A stretch of DNA of 64,000 bases from Spirochaeta cellobiosiphila DSM 17781 (GTDB lineage Bacteria > Spirochaetota > Spirochaetia > DSM-17781): NCBI RefSeq assembly GCF_000426705.1, contig NZ_KE384556.1:304876-368875 (forward strand). Reading direction: 5' to 3'. Position numbers and translations under genes: made by a program. Below, in pieces: positions 9,266 to 17,081 of this stretch; within the stretch, counting starts at the first letter, position 1; each line of letters begins with the position of its first letter. The notes beneath the pieces were generated by a model, which was given only the letters and a program-made list of their open reading frames with translations, was not told the DNA's origin and did not search any database.

Positions 9266-9915
9266 TTTATGGTACTCCTCTATTTGACAGAATATCAACT
9301 CAGAAAAAAGAACGCATTCTTAGTTATGCAGGAAAAGAGTTCGCCCAAAAAGGTTATGTAGGGGCCAATATTAATGTAATAGCAAAAAACATTGGAATTT
9401 CAGTAGGAAGTCTTTATCAGTACTTTGGAACAAAAGAAAATCTATTCCTCGCGACTGTTCATAGAGGAAGACGGGAACTGGAAGTGGTCATTGAAAAAAA
9501 TGCTATGTTAGAGACGAGTTTCCTTGGCAAGATAGAAAACCTCATTGAAGCAGTACAAGTTCATAGCCGCAGAAATCCTGACTCTATATTGTTATATGCT
9601 GAATTAACAGCAGAAGGAAATAATAGCATTGCAGATAGACTCAGTAGTGAAATGGAAACGATAACAGCTAGATACTATACGGAACTCATATCTTATTATC
9701 AGAAAAAAGGAATCATAACCAACAAGGGAGAACCTCACTATCTTGCCTTTTTTATTGATAACTTACTACTAACTCTTCAATTCAGCTATGTTAATGCTTA
9801 TTACAGGGAACGAATGAAAGTCTTCCTTCACAAAGAGAATGTAGATAATGATGAAACACTAAAAGAGGCTCTAACAGAGTTTATTAGCAATTCCCTTGGA
9901 GTCACTAATGAATAA
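9262..9915 (+). CDS. TetR/AcrR-family transcriptional regulator
   Basis: A 217-residue regulator. The N-terminal helix-turn-helix is clear (GANINVIAKNIGISVGSLYQ and YFGTKENLF, residues about 33-60), followed by an all-helical ligand-binding region. It overlaps the aldolase gene by 4 bp (ATGA) and the kinase gene by 8 bp, so it is translated within the operon. It most probably represses its own operon through the AGTGA-N4-TCACT dyad at 6699-6712, with a pathway intermediate or substrate as inducer. The ligand cannot be read from sequence. Confidence 0.85.
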   Translation: MIYGTPLFDRISTQKKERILSYAGKEFAQKGYVGANINVIAKNIGISVGSLYQYFGTKENLFLATVHRGRRELEVVIEKNAMLETSFLGKIENLIEAVQVHSRRNPDSILLYAELTAEGNNSIADRLSSEMETITARYYTELISYYQKKGIITNKGEPHYLAFFIDNLLLTLQFSYVNAYYRERMKVFLHKENVDNDETLKEALTEFISNSLGVTNE

Positions 9916-11506
9916 ACACGTACTCACTTTTGATGTAGGAACCACAGGATTGAAAACCTGTATCTATACCTACAGAAAAGGACTCACACTATCAGCGTCT
10001 ACAAGCAAAACCTACCCTCTCACCATCCTGGAAGGGGGCAAAGTGGAACAGAATCCCGACATGTGGTGGCAAGCTATTAAAGATACCATTCCGATTGTCC
10101 TTAAGAAAGCCAATGTACCCAAAACTGATATAGGAGCCATAGCCTTTTGCTCACAAATGCAAGGCTTAGTGCTTTGTGATGATAAAGGACAAGCCTTACG
10201 GCCTGCGATGAGTTATCTTGATACGAGAGCAGAAGAACAGAAAAAACGTTTCATGACAGCCGGACCTCAAGTGGCAGATATTCGTGTAGATGTTCTCCGT
10301 GGCTTATGGGTAAATGGAGCTGTGCCTGCCAGTGTTAAGGATCCTATATGGAAATATTTATGGGTTAAAGAAAATGAGCCGGACCTATTTAGTAAAGTCA
10401 AATATTGGTTAGATGTAAAGGAATATCTTATATTCCGACTGACAGGTAAAGCTATTATGACCACAGATACCGCTTTTACAACCTTTTTATATGACACTCG
10501 TCCCGGACGTTATCAATGGGATAATACACTAATACGAAAATATAAGATAAATAAGGAACACTTACCTCCTGTGGTGGAAACTTCAGCCTGCGTTGGTCAG
10601 GTCAAAACCGACATCCTTAATGAGCTTGATCTTAGCGGAGAAATCCAGGTCTTTGGATCTGGAGGAGATGCTTGCTTGATAGGATTAGGAGCAGGCTCTG
10701 TTGATCCTGGAGATACCCATGTGTACACAGGGACATCAGGCTGGGTTTCCACCTATTCAGACTCAAGAAAACTGGACATTAATGCCATGATAGCCTCTGT
10801 TCCTGCATCAAAGTTGGGGTACTTCAATTTCTTTGCTGAACAAGAAACAGCCGGTAAATGTCTAGAATGGGTTAGAGATCATTTGGCACTAGACGAAATT
10901 GACCTCTATCTGGATACAAAAACAGTAGTAGACGATCCAGAAACGATCTACGATAATTTATTCGATTTTCTTGTTGAAGAAATATCAAAAGTCCCACCAG
11001 GATCCCACGGAGTCATTTTCACACCATGGTTACATGGCAATAGAAGCCCTGTTGAAGATCCTAATTCAAGGGGTATATTTTTTAATCTAAGTCTGGATAC
11101 AGGTAAGAGAGCAATGATCAGAGCTGTTGTAGAAGGAATTATATTCAACGAACGATGGCTACTGGAGTCAATTGAGAAAACGACAAAAACCAACAAAGTA
11201 ATTCGTTATGTAGGAGGTGGAGCACAAAACGCCTATATAGGACAAATGATGGCAGACATCCTTCAACGTCCCATAGAGATTCCTGAACATCCACAATATG
11301 CAGGGACAACTGGTGCAGCCATAGTTGCAGCAGTAGGTTTAGGCCTAATCACTGATATTGACAAAGCGGCTAGAGCCTTAAAAGTATCCAATAGATTTGA
11401 ACCGGATCCTCAGCTTGCCAAAGCCTACGATAAGAACTATGAAGTTTTCAAAAAACTATATGTAGCAAACAAAAAGTTTTTTAAAATTCTAAATCATAAG
11501 ACATGA
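9908..11506 (+). CDS. FGGY-family carbohydrate kinase (xylulokinase-like)
   Basis: A 532-residue sugar kinase. The nucleotide-phosphate motif TFDVGTTGLKTCIY starts at residue 5; SQMQGLVLCDDKG, YTGTSGWVS and YVGGGAQNAYIGQMMADIL follow, the last corresponding to the FGGY signature 2 region. A TTG at 9896 could extend the frame, but GGAG (9898-9901) lies 6 nt before the ATG at 9908, so 9908 is used; it overlaps the TetR gene by 8 bp. Closest in look to xylulokinase, but with an aldolase and an aminotransferase alongside instead of xylose isomerase the substrate is probably another ketose or polyol. Its stop abuts the convergent stop of the next gene with no spacer. Confidence 0.85.
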   Translation: MNKHVLTFDVGTTGLKTCIYTYRKGLTLSASTSKTYPLTILEGGKVEQNPDMWWQAIKDTIPIVLKKANVPKTDIGAIAFCSQMQGLVLCDDKGQALRPAMSYLDTRAEEQKKRFMTAGPQVADIRVDVLRGLWVNGAVPASVKDPIWKYLWVKENEPDLFSKVKYWLDVKEYLIFRLTGKAIMTTDTAFTTFLYDTRPGRYQWDNTLIRKYKINKEHLPPVVETSACVGQVKTDILNELDLSGEIQVFGSGGDACLIGLGAGSVDPGDTHVYTGTSGWVSTYSDSRKLDINAMIASVPASKLGYFNFFAEQETAGKCLEWVRDHLALDEIDLYLDTKTVVDDPETIYDNLFDFLVEEISKVPPGSHGVIFTPWLHGNRSPVEDPNSRGIFFNLSLDTGKRAMIRAVVEGIIFNERWLLESIEKTTKTNKVIRYVGGGAQNAYIGQMMADILQRPIEIPEHPQYAGTTGAAIVAAVGLGLITDIDKAARALKVSNRFEPDPQLAKAYDKNYEVFKKLYVANKKFFKILNHKT

Positions 11507-12121
11507 CTAAAAGAAGCTAAACAGCCCCATCCCCAATACAACAGATAAACCTATTGAGGGAATTGGTTTCCAGTTAAATTTCTTAGACAATACAAATATC
11601 AATAGCGCAATTAGTAAAGCAGGAAGGTGTACCCCCAGAGACATCCATGGAGATATCAAATCCCTAATACTTGATAGCCCCTTATATAAAGACAAATTCA
11701 ATGGCAACTCAGTACTGAACACGGAATTTTCTGCAAAAAAAAGTACAGCAGTACCAATCATACCAATAGAGGCGACTCTCACCCCCTTTATAAAAGGTTT
11801 TAATTTACTAGATTGTCCCAGATACTTTGAAGCCTTAAGCAATATAAACAAATAAATCATAGGAGGAATAGCCAAACTCAATGAAGCAATAATAGCCCCA
11901 AAAATTCCTCCTGTTAATTTACCAGTATAGGTAGCCGTATTCATAGCAATAGGGCCAGGAGTCATCTGTGAAACAGCAACAATATTGGCAAAATCTTCAG
12001 GAGTAACCCATCCCCTGCTAACAACTTCCTGAAGAAATAAAGATATCATAGCATAACCACCACCATAAGTTACGGCGCCGATTTTGCCAAAGACCCAAAT
12101 TAACTGAAGATAAATGGTCAT
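11507..12121 (-). CDS. Chromate-transporter-family half protein, second gene
   Basis: A 204-residue membrane protein of the CHR (ChrA) family in its single-domain form. Signature stretches are GKIGAVTYGGGYAMISLF, GWVTPEDF, VSQMTPGPIAMNTATYTG and about six hydrophobic segments. It overlaps the preceding half gene by 4 bp. Full-length ChrA proteins contain two such domains in opposite orientation; here they are separate polypeptides that presumably form a heterodimer. ChrA exports chromate, but many homologues have unproven substrates, and here a binding-protein-like gene lies upstream, so the anion is uncertain. Confidence 0.85.
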   Translation of the reverse strand: MTIYLQLIWVFGKIGAVTYGGGYAMISLFLQEVVSRGWVTPEDFANIVAVSQMTPGPIAMNTATYTGKLTGGIFGAIIASLSLAIPPMIYLFILLKASKYLGQSSKLKPFIKGVRVASIGMIGTAVLFFAENSVFSTELPLNLSLYKGLSSIRDLISPWMSLGVHLPALLIALLIFVLSKKFNWKPIPSIGLSVVLGMGLFSFF

Positions 12122-12663
12122 TTTGTTTCCTCATTTCTAAAGAAAACAAAGCCCAATATTCCTGATATAAGAATAACCAGAATAGGATGAATGCCAAAGG
12201 TCTCTACAGCAATAAAAGCTAAGGCGGCTAATAAAAGTTCCTTCCAGGAATGAATTACTTTTTTACCAAGCTTAATTAACATGACTAACATGATAGCCGT
12301 CACTCCTGCTCTCACCCCTGTGAAGGCATAATCTACAAGAACAAGACTACTCAATCTTTGGATGATTTCCGCTAGGGCTGTAATAATAATAACCGATGGG
12401 GTTAATACGGCAAGAACAGAAACAAGAGATCCCATTATACCTGCTACCCAATAACCAATGAGCAAAGAACTATTGATAGCAATCACACCAGGCATAGATT
12501 GAGTTAAGGCATACACATCTAGCATTTGCTTAGGGTCCAGGAGTTGCTTCTTATGAACAAACTCCTCCTCCATAAGGGGCAACATAACCATTCCCCCTCC
12601 AAGTGTGAAACCTGATATTTTAAAAAAAGAGAAATATAAAGAGGTAAGAGCCTTAATATCCAC
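12118..12663 (-). CDS. Chromate-transporter-family half protein, first gene
   Basis: A 181-residue CHR-domain membrane protein: FKISGFTLGGGMVMLPLME, ALTQSMPGVIAINSSLLIGY and several transmembrane segments. It overlaps the upstream binding-protein-like gene by 11 bp and the downstream CHR half by 4 bp, indicating translational coupling and a stoichiometric complex. Its GGG and MPG motifs match those of the second half (TYGGGYAM, MTPGP), showing the two arose by duplication. Substrate unknown, as for its partner. Confidence 0.85.
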   Translation of the reverse strand: MDIKALTSLYFSFFKISGFTLGGGMVMLPLMEEEFVHKKQLLDPKQMLDVYALTQSMPGVIAINSSLLIGYWVAGIMGSLVSVLAVLTPSVIIITALAEIIQRLSSLVLVDYAFTGVRAGVTAIMLVMLIKLGKKVIHSWKELLLAALAFIAVETFGIHPILVILISGILGFVFFRNEETK

Positions 12664-13381
12664 TAACCAGTGACCTTACATTGTATTCAATGACATCAGA
12701 AAGGGTTTTTGTCCCCTCTATCCCAGGAAATCGGATCCAACTTATATACCCCGTTCCTGGAAGATCTGCCAACAAGACTTTCCCAACAGGATAATTAGAA
12801 TCATCAATGATATACTTAGCATTGGTTTGAGACATTCCCTGGAGCTGTTGAGCGGTTAATTTATCAGGGCCAAAGAGACCAATCACATTTAATCCTAATT
12901 CATTAGCCAAAGCTTGGTACTTTACATTAACAAGAACTGGATCTCTGATAATGGATTGTTGGGATAAGGTCTGCTTAGCTTTACTATAGACTGTCTGAAT
13001 TTCTTCAATGGAAATACGAGCCTGTTTTTCCGATCCAAAAACATGAGCTATAGATAATAGAGACTCTTTTATTGTATCAATAGACAAATCTGTTTTTATA
13101 GGTATCACATAATTAACTTTTGTACCTGTCGTTATCTGCTTAACCATAGCCTCATAACCGGAAAAGATTAGATAATCCGATTGACTAATACTTTTGAGAT
13201 CCTTCCCTGTAAGCTTATACTCAGCAGGATTTTGACTATCCACAGGCGCTAAACACTTCACAGCTCTCACACCAGCAGCTAGGGCGAAGGCCTGGGTCAA
13301 AGAGGTCGATGCCAATATATCCTGTGCAATGAGTGGCATATTCAACAGTATATACACCAATACGATGCCCTTGAATTTCAT
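12653..13381 (-). CDS. Secreted TroA/ZnuA-like binding protein lacking metal-ligand histidines
   Basis: A 242-residue protein with an N-terminal signal sequence (hydrophobic, ending near IAQ). The layout resembles cluster A-I metal-binding proteins: LTQAFALAAG, then PVDSQNPAEYKLTGKDLKSI where ZnuA has a P..SPH.YEPTP.D region, then SDYLIFSGYE, and a C-terminal half with NVIGLFGPDKLTAQQL. The histidine normally next to the proline motif is absent and the whole protein has only one His (in SIAHVFGS), so zinc or manganese binding of the usual kind is unlikely. It is coupled to the two CHR transporter halves (11-bp overlap), so it may be a solute receptor for them. Family assignment is moderate. 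Confidence 0.6.
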   Translation of the reverse strand: MKFKGIVLVYILLNMPLIAQDILASTSLTQAFALAAGVRAVKCLAPVDSQNPAEYKLTGKDLKSISQSDYLIFSGYEAMVKQITTGTKVNYVIPIKTDLSIDTIKESLLSIAHVFGSEKQARISIEEIQTVYSKAKQTLSQQSIIRDPVLVNVKYQALANELGLNVIGLFGPDKLTAQQLQGMSQTNAKYIIDDSNYPVGKVLLADLPGTGYISWIRFPGIEGTKTLSDVIEYNVRSLVSGY

Positions 13382-13433
13382 ATATATTCCTTATTATTCA
13401 AATAACTAAAAAATTGCCTACATACTATAGACA

Positions 13434-13467
13434 ATATGAAAAGAAAGGCCAATTAGTCTTTTCATAT
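13434..13467. promoter_or_regulatory. Dyad in the divergent promoter region of the transporter unit and msrC
   Basis: Arms ATATGAAAAGA (13434-13444) and TCTTTTCATAT (13457-13467) are perfectly complementary over 11 bp around a 12-nt centre. The dyad lies between the start codons of two divergent genes, 21 bp before the msrC ATG. A TATAAG box at 13470-13475 could be the msrC -10 element. It could be an operator for either gene or a 5' hairpin; no regulator gene adjoins. Confidence 0.4.
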
Positions 13468-13487
13468 AGTATAAGTTTGACTATATT

Positions 13488-14012
13488 ATGGCCATGTTTT
13501 CCTTACAAGATAATACAGATAGCGATCTCAATTATGATCTATTGAAGAAACAGACCAAGGCTCTCACAGAAGGGATAGGTTCTGCCCTAGCTAACTTAAG
13601 CAATATATCATCCCTACTATACCACGCATTACCAATGGTAAACTGGGTAGGGTTCTACCTAAAACCAGAGACATCTGAGAACCTGACTCTAGGCCCCTTC
13701 CAGGGAAAGCCAGCTTGTATTGAGATCCCCTTTGGGGTAGGGGTGTGTGGTACTGCCGTTAAAGAAGACAAAACCATGCGTATCGATGATGTCCATAGTT
13801 TCCCAGGTCATATAGCCTGTGATAGTGATAGCCGTTCAGAACTGGTAATTCCTATTAAGATAGATAACAAAATTATTGGAGTTCTGGATATCGATAGTCC
13901 CCAAGAATCACGATTCACCCCAGAGGATCAAGAAAATATGGAGGATATATGTATGATTCTAAGGGAAGCCCTTAAAAGGGGTAACATAAAATCCTTAATA
14001 AACTCTATCTAA
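13488..14012 (+). CDS. msrC: Free methionine-(R)-sulfoxide reductase (GAF-domain)
   Basis: Reduces free Met-(R)-sulfoxide, an antioxidant function in the cytoplasm. The protein has 174 residues and a single GAF domain. The three cysteines expected for fRMsr are in place: Cys77 (KPACIEIPFG), Cys87 (GVGVCGTA) and Cys111 (HIACDSDSRSE), followed by LVIPI and GVLDIDSP. No Shine-Dalgarno is visible before ATG 13488 or the in-frame ATG 13494, and a -10-like TATAAG ends only 12 bp before the start, so the mRNA may be leaderless or nearly so. The 3' end overlaps the convergent next gene by 18 bp. Confidence 0.9.
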   Translation: MAMFSLQDNTDSDLNYDLLKKQTKALTEGIGSALANLSNISSLLYHALPMVNWVGFYLKPETSENLTLGPFQGKPACIEIPFGVGVCGTAVKEDKTMRIDDVHSFPGHIACDSDSRSELVIPIKIDNKIIGVLDIDSPQESRFTPEDQENMEDICMILREALKRGNIKSLINSI

Positions 14013-14885
14013 CTTTTTTTGAGCCCTGTGAAGATAAAAAGTCAACAAGGGCGTCTCTTTCAGATAATCCCGACCACTGGCGTACCAGTTTAATATCCAG
14101 TTAATCGATGTCGAAATACTGGATCTAAGATAATGCCTATAAAATTCTAGATATTCTTCATTAGCATACTCGTTCTTAATACGCGAAAAACCTAAACCTA
14201 ACTGGTCCATAGAGGCTAATCGATAAGAAGCAGATAACCTCTGGCCGTACTTACTTTGGCTCCACTTATCCCCCTCTTTTGCTGCTCTAAATACACGGTC
14301 CACATCTTCTTTTTCCAAATCTAAAGGATAATCGTCCGATTCATTCAATAAATTATACAAAAGTATATTACGCCAGTGCTTATTCCAGGTTTGAAGCCAT
14401 ACTTGTTTGCTTTTGACTCCCGATATGATAGCGCCCTTGTTAAAAATGCGGGAAACACCGGCGATATCCTTATCAACATAGACTTCCAAAGGGAATAACT
14501 TGTTATTTTTTTTATATAGCCAGAAATGAACTGTATTCTTGTCTTGATAAAGAGGGAAAAGACTAACCATTGAATGCTCTTTTTTCTGTCCTGATATATA
14601 GGAATTATAGAGAATAGTCATATGCCCCGATAAGTTGTGTTGCGAAATATCTTGATTCTTATTAGCGATAATAAGGTCATAACCTTCATTTTCAGCGATT
14701 GTCAGTATTGGCAGGAATATACGGAGTTCTTCATTATTATAGTCATTGACTAAAAGAATACCCTCTTCTCTTAACGTATTCCTTTCCCTGGGATCAACAA
14801 ACAAAGCTACATCTTCACCAACAGATTTCAAATAAGCAGCCCAGAACAGAGATTCTACCCACGTACCAATAACTAGAACACGCAA
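13995..14885 (-). CDS. Ketopantoate-reductase-like protein with degenerate nucleotide loop
   Basis: A 296-residue protein not recognised with certainty. The first 45 residues look like the Rossmann start of PanE/ApbA (RVLVIGTWVESLFWAAYLK, then VALFVDPRERNTLREEGI), but the glycine-rich loop GxGxxG is reduced to GTWVES. Mid-protein GVKSKQVWLQTWNKHWRNIL could correspond to the helix carrying the catalytic lysine. The rest gives no clear motif. It is monocistronic between msrC (18-bp convergent overlap) and a 303-bp gap. NADP binding is doubtful, so it may be a non-enzymatic relative. Confidence 0.55.
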   Translation of the reverse strand: MRVLVIGTWVESLFWAAYLKSVGEDVALFVDPRERNTLREEGILLVNDYNNEELRIFLPILTIAENEGYDLIIANKNQDISQHNLSGHMTILYNSYISGQKKEHSMVSLFPLYQDKNTVHFWLYKKNNKLFPLEVYVDKDIAGVSRIFNKGAIISGVKSKQVWLQTWNKHWRNILLYNLLNESDDYPLDLEKEDVDRVFRAAKEGDKWSQSKYGQRLSASYRLASMDQLGLGFSRIKNEYANEEYLEFYRHYLRSSISTSINWILNWYASGRDYLKETPLLTFYLHRAQKKLDRVY

Positions 14886-15130
14886 TATATCCTCCTTATC
14901 CTTGATATTATATACCTAAAATTATTTTTTATATTTCCACTATCGTTCTAACAAATTTAACCATTAGTTCTATTCGAATAAGGCCTCACTGAGGATAATA
15001 TGAGCTTAGTTAAAAAAAAACAACAATTAAAAGTTTTTATATAAAAGTGTGAATTAATAAAACGAAGACAAAATATATTGGGAATGAATTAAAAATAGTT
15101 ATATATAAAAATCTATGATGCAATTAATAA
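14886..15130. other. Intergenic stretch without recognised gene
   Basis: Very AT-rich DNA between the divergently placed PanE-like gene (start 14885) and the leuA terminator. It presumably carries the promoter of the PanE-like gene. No ORF with a ribosome site, RNA gene or repeat was seen. Confidence 0.5.
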
Positions 15131-15170
15131 AAAAAGGGGGGGGAGCGCTTTCACGCTCCCATTTTTTTTT
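15131..15170 (-). terminator. leuA intrinsic terminator
   Basis: Stem GGGAGCG (15141-15147) / CGCTCCC (15154-15160) with a 6-nt loop, flanked by a T tract on both strands (A5 before the G run, T9 after the stem). It follows the leuA stop by about 20 bp on the minus strand and could act in both directions. Confidence 0.85.
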
Positions 15171-15188
15171 TGCCCTTTTCTTATATTA

Positions 15189-16838
15189 CTATCCTTGAGA
15201 TCTATTGAAGGCACTAACCAAAGCAAGAAGAGAAGCAGCAGTACTATCCGTATTTCTTCCTGCTCCCCAGAAAGTTCTCCCCATATTGTCTTTTATCTGA
15301 ATGTAAGCAGCAGCTTCTGTTTCAGTTCCACCACCTATAGATTGTTCGCTGAAGTTCTCGATTTGAAAACCATTCCAGTGATGTACATGCATAGCTTGAA
15401 TAAAAGCACTCAAAGGACCATTACCTTCTCCTTGGATTTCAAAAATCTCTCCCTTGAACTCAGTCTTTGCTTTGCAAGCCACTTTATCCCCTACAGAAGA
15501 GGTAATATCATAACTAAGGATACGGAAGGGTTCTTGCTTATTAACAAATTCTTTAGAGAAAATCTCATATATTTCTTGTGGTTTTAACTCTTTAACAAGA
15601 GAATCTGATACGGCATTAACGACCTTACCCACAGAAGGATGCATCGCTTTAGGTAATTTGAGGGCAAATTCCCTATCCAATATGTAGGAAACTCCCCCTT
15701 TTCCACTTTGAGAATTGATACGAATAATAGCTTCATAGCTCTTACCAATATCACGTGGATCAATAGGAAGATAAGGAACTTCCCAATGAATCATAGAGTC
15801 CTGTTCCATCCTATCCATTCCCTTCTTGATGGCATCTTGATGACTACCAGAAAAAGCTGTAAAAACTAATTCCCCTGCATAGGGATGCCGCGGGTGAATG
15901 GTCATGTTAGTACATTCCTCATAAATAGCTTCCACCTTGGATAGTTCATGAAAGTCTAGTTCTGGATCAATACCTTGGCTAAACATATTCAAAGCAACTG
16001 TTACAATATCAAGATTACCCGTTCGTTCTCCATTACCAAACAAAGTCCCTTCGACCCTATCAGCACCAGCCATCAAAGCTAATTCAGTTGCGGCTACTCC
16101 TGTTCCTCTATCGTTGTGGGTATGCAAACTTAAGATGACCTGGTCACGACGTTTTAAGCTCTTATGAAACCATTCAATCTGATCAGCATAGATATTAGGT
16201 GTGGACATCTCAACAGTTGCAGGGAGATTAATAATAACTGGACCTCGTTTATCAGGATTCCAGACATCAATAACAGACTCACAAACATCTAACGCATAAT
16301 CGAGTTCCGTTCCTGTAAAGCTTTCAGGACTATATTCAAGCCGAATATCTGTACCTTCCACTTCACCCAACAAATCTGCCACTAACTTAGTTCCCTCAAT
16401 GGCAATAGTTTTGATCTCTTCTTTAGACTTATTAAAAGTAACCTTCCGTTGAAGAGTGCTAGTTGAATTATATAAATGAAGTATTGCTTTTTTGACACCC
16501 TTTAAGGATTCAAAAGTTCGTCTAATCAAATGCTCCCTTGCTTGCGTTAAAACCTGAAGAGTCACACCATCGGGAATACGGTTCTCATCTACTAATCGCC
16601 TTATAAAGTCAAATTCGATCTGACTAGCAGAAGGAAATCCCACTTCGATTTCCTTGAAACCTAATTCTACGAGGAGGTCAAACATCTTCAGCTTCTGATC
16701 AACATTCATAGGAACAGCCAGGGCCTGATTCCCATCACGAAGATCTACACTACACCAAATGGGTGCTTTTTCAATCACTTTGTCAGGCCAGTCTCTACTG
16801 TCTAATTTAACCTGAGGGTAAGCTTGGTATTTTGACAT
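15189..16838 (-). CDS. leuA: 2-isopropylmalate synthase
   Basis: Commits 2-oxoisovalerate and acetyl-CoA to leucine synthesis. The 549-residue protein belongs to the longer type (as in mycobacteria and yeast): it opens with PIWCSVDLRDGNQAL, the metal-site motif, contains HTHNDRGTGVAATELAL and the glycine motif FGNGERTGN, and ends with a regulatory domain (about 420-549) expected to bind leucine. The start ATG has a strong AGGAGG. Directly upstream is a complete attenuator (leader peptide 16914-17003, terminator 16851-16890), so expression should respond to charged tRNA-Leu. Other leu genes are not nearby. Confidence 0.96.
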   Translation of the reverse strand: MSKYQAYPQVKLDSRDWPDKVIEKAPIWCSVDLRDGNQALAVPMNVDQKLKMFDLLVELGFKEIEVGFPSASQIEFDFIRRLVDENRIPDGVTLQVLTQAREHLIRRTFESLKGVKKAILHLYNSTSTLQRKVTFNKSKEEIKTIAIEGTKLVADLLGEVEGTDIRLEYSPESFTGTELDYALDVCESVIDVWNPDKRGPVIINLPATVEMSTPNIYADQIEWFHKSLKRRDQVILSLHTHNDRGTGVAATELALMAGADRVEGTLFGNGERTGNLDIVTVALNMFSQGIDPELDFHELSKVEAIYEECTNMTIHPRHPYAGELVFTAFSGSHQDAIKKGMDRMEQDSMIHWEVPYLPIDPRDIGKSYEAIIRINSQSGKGGVSYILDREFALKLPKAMHPSVGKVVNAVSDSLVKELKPQEIYEIFSKEFVNKQEPFRILSYDITSSVGDKVACKAKTEFKGEIFEIQGEGNGPLSAFIQAMHVHHWNGFQIENFSEQSIGGGTETEAAAYIQIKDNMGRTFWGAGRNTDSTAASLLALVSAFNRSQG

Positions 16839-16850
16839 TTTGTCCTCCTG

Positions 16851-16890
16851 TAAAAAAAAACCCGCTTCCTGGCAAGCCAGAAGCGGGTTT
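16851..16890 (-). terminator. Attenuator terminator of leuA
   Basis: On the RNA (minus strand): CCCGCTTCTGGC (16876-16887), two-nt loop, GCCAGGAAGCGGG (16861-16873), then nine U (16852-16860); the stem has one bulged base. It lies 10 nt upstream of the AGGAGG of leuA, so it can only act as a conditional terminator. The 5' arm is also complementary, with one bulge, to CAGAGCGGG in the leader (16938-16946), which would form the antiterminator. Confidence 0.9.
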
Positions 16891-16913
16891 GATAATCTTG
16901 GTTACACTTAAAA

Positions 16914-17003
16914 TTAAAAGCTCACCTGTACATCATCCCCGCTCTGCCAGAGCAGTAAAAGGCCGAGAAGATTAAGGTTTAATAAAAATTGAGCTTTGTT
17001 CAC
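16914..17003 (-). CDS. leuL: leuA leader peptide (leucine-rich, 29 residues)
   Basis: A 30-codon ORF starting with GTG at 17003. Residues 7-18 read LLNLNLLGLLLL, i.e. nine leucines in twelve, followed by WQSGDD and ending VQVSF before TAA. The leucine codons are mixed (TTA, CTT, CTC, CTG). The Leu run is immediately followed by the segment GCTCT-GGC-AGAGC (hairpin 16941-16953), whose 3' part can alternatively pair with the terminator's 5' arm. This is the classical layout of ribosome-mediated attenuation. The start codon lacks a clear Shine-Dalgarno and no consensus promoter was found in the 79 bp between the upstream gene and the leader, so read-through from that gene is possible. Confidence 0.85.
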   Translation of the reverse strand: MNKAQFLLNLNLLGLLLLWQSGDDVQVSF

Positions 17004-17081
17004 ACAACTAATTTGCAGATTTCTTTAAAAAAAATCAAGCCTTTTTTGTGATACTTAAGGTGTTATTACAGAATAAAGCAG

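Noticed and set aside
16839-17081. T-box riboswitch ahead of leuA
   Set aside because: No T-box consensus (AGGGTGGNACCGCG) is present; the Leu-rich leader ORF explains the terminator.
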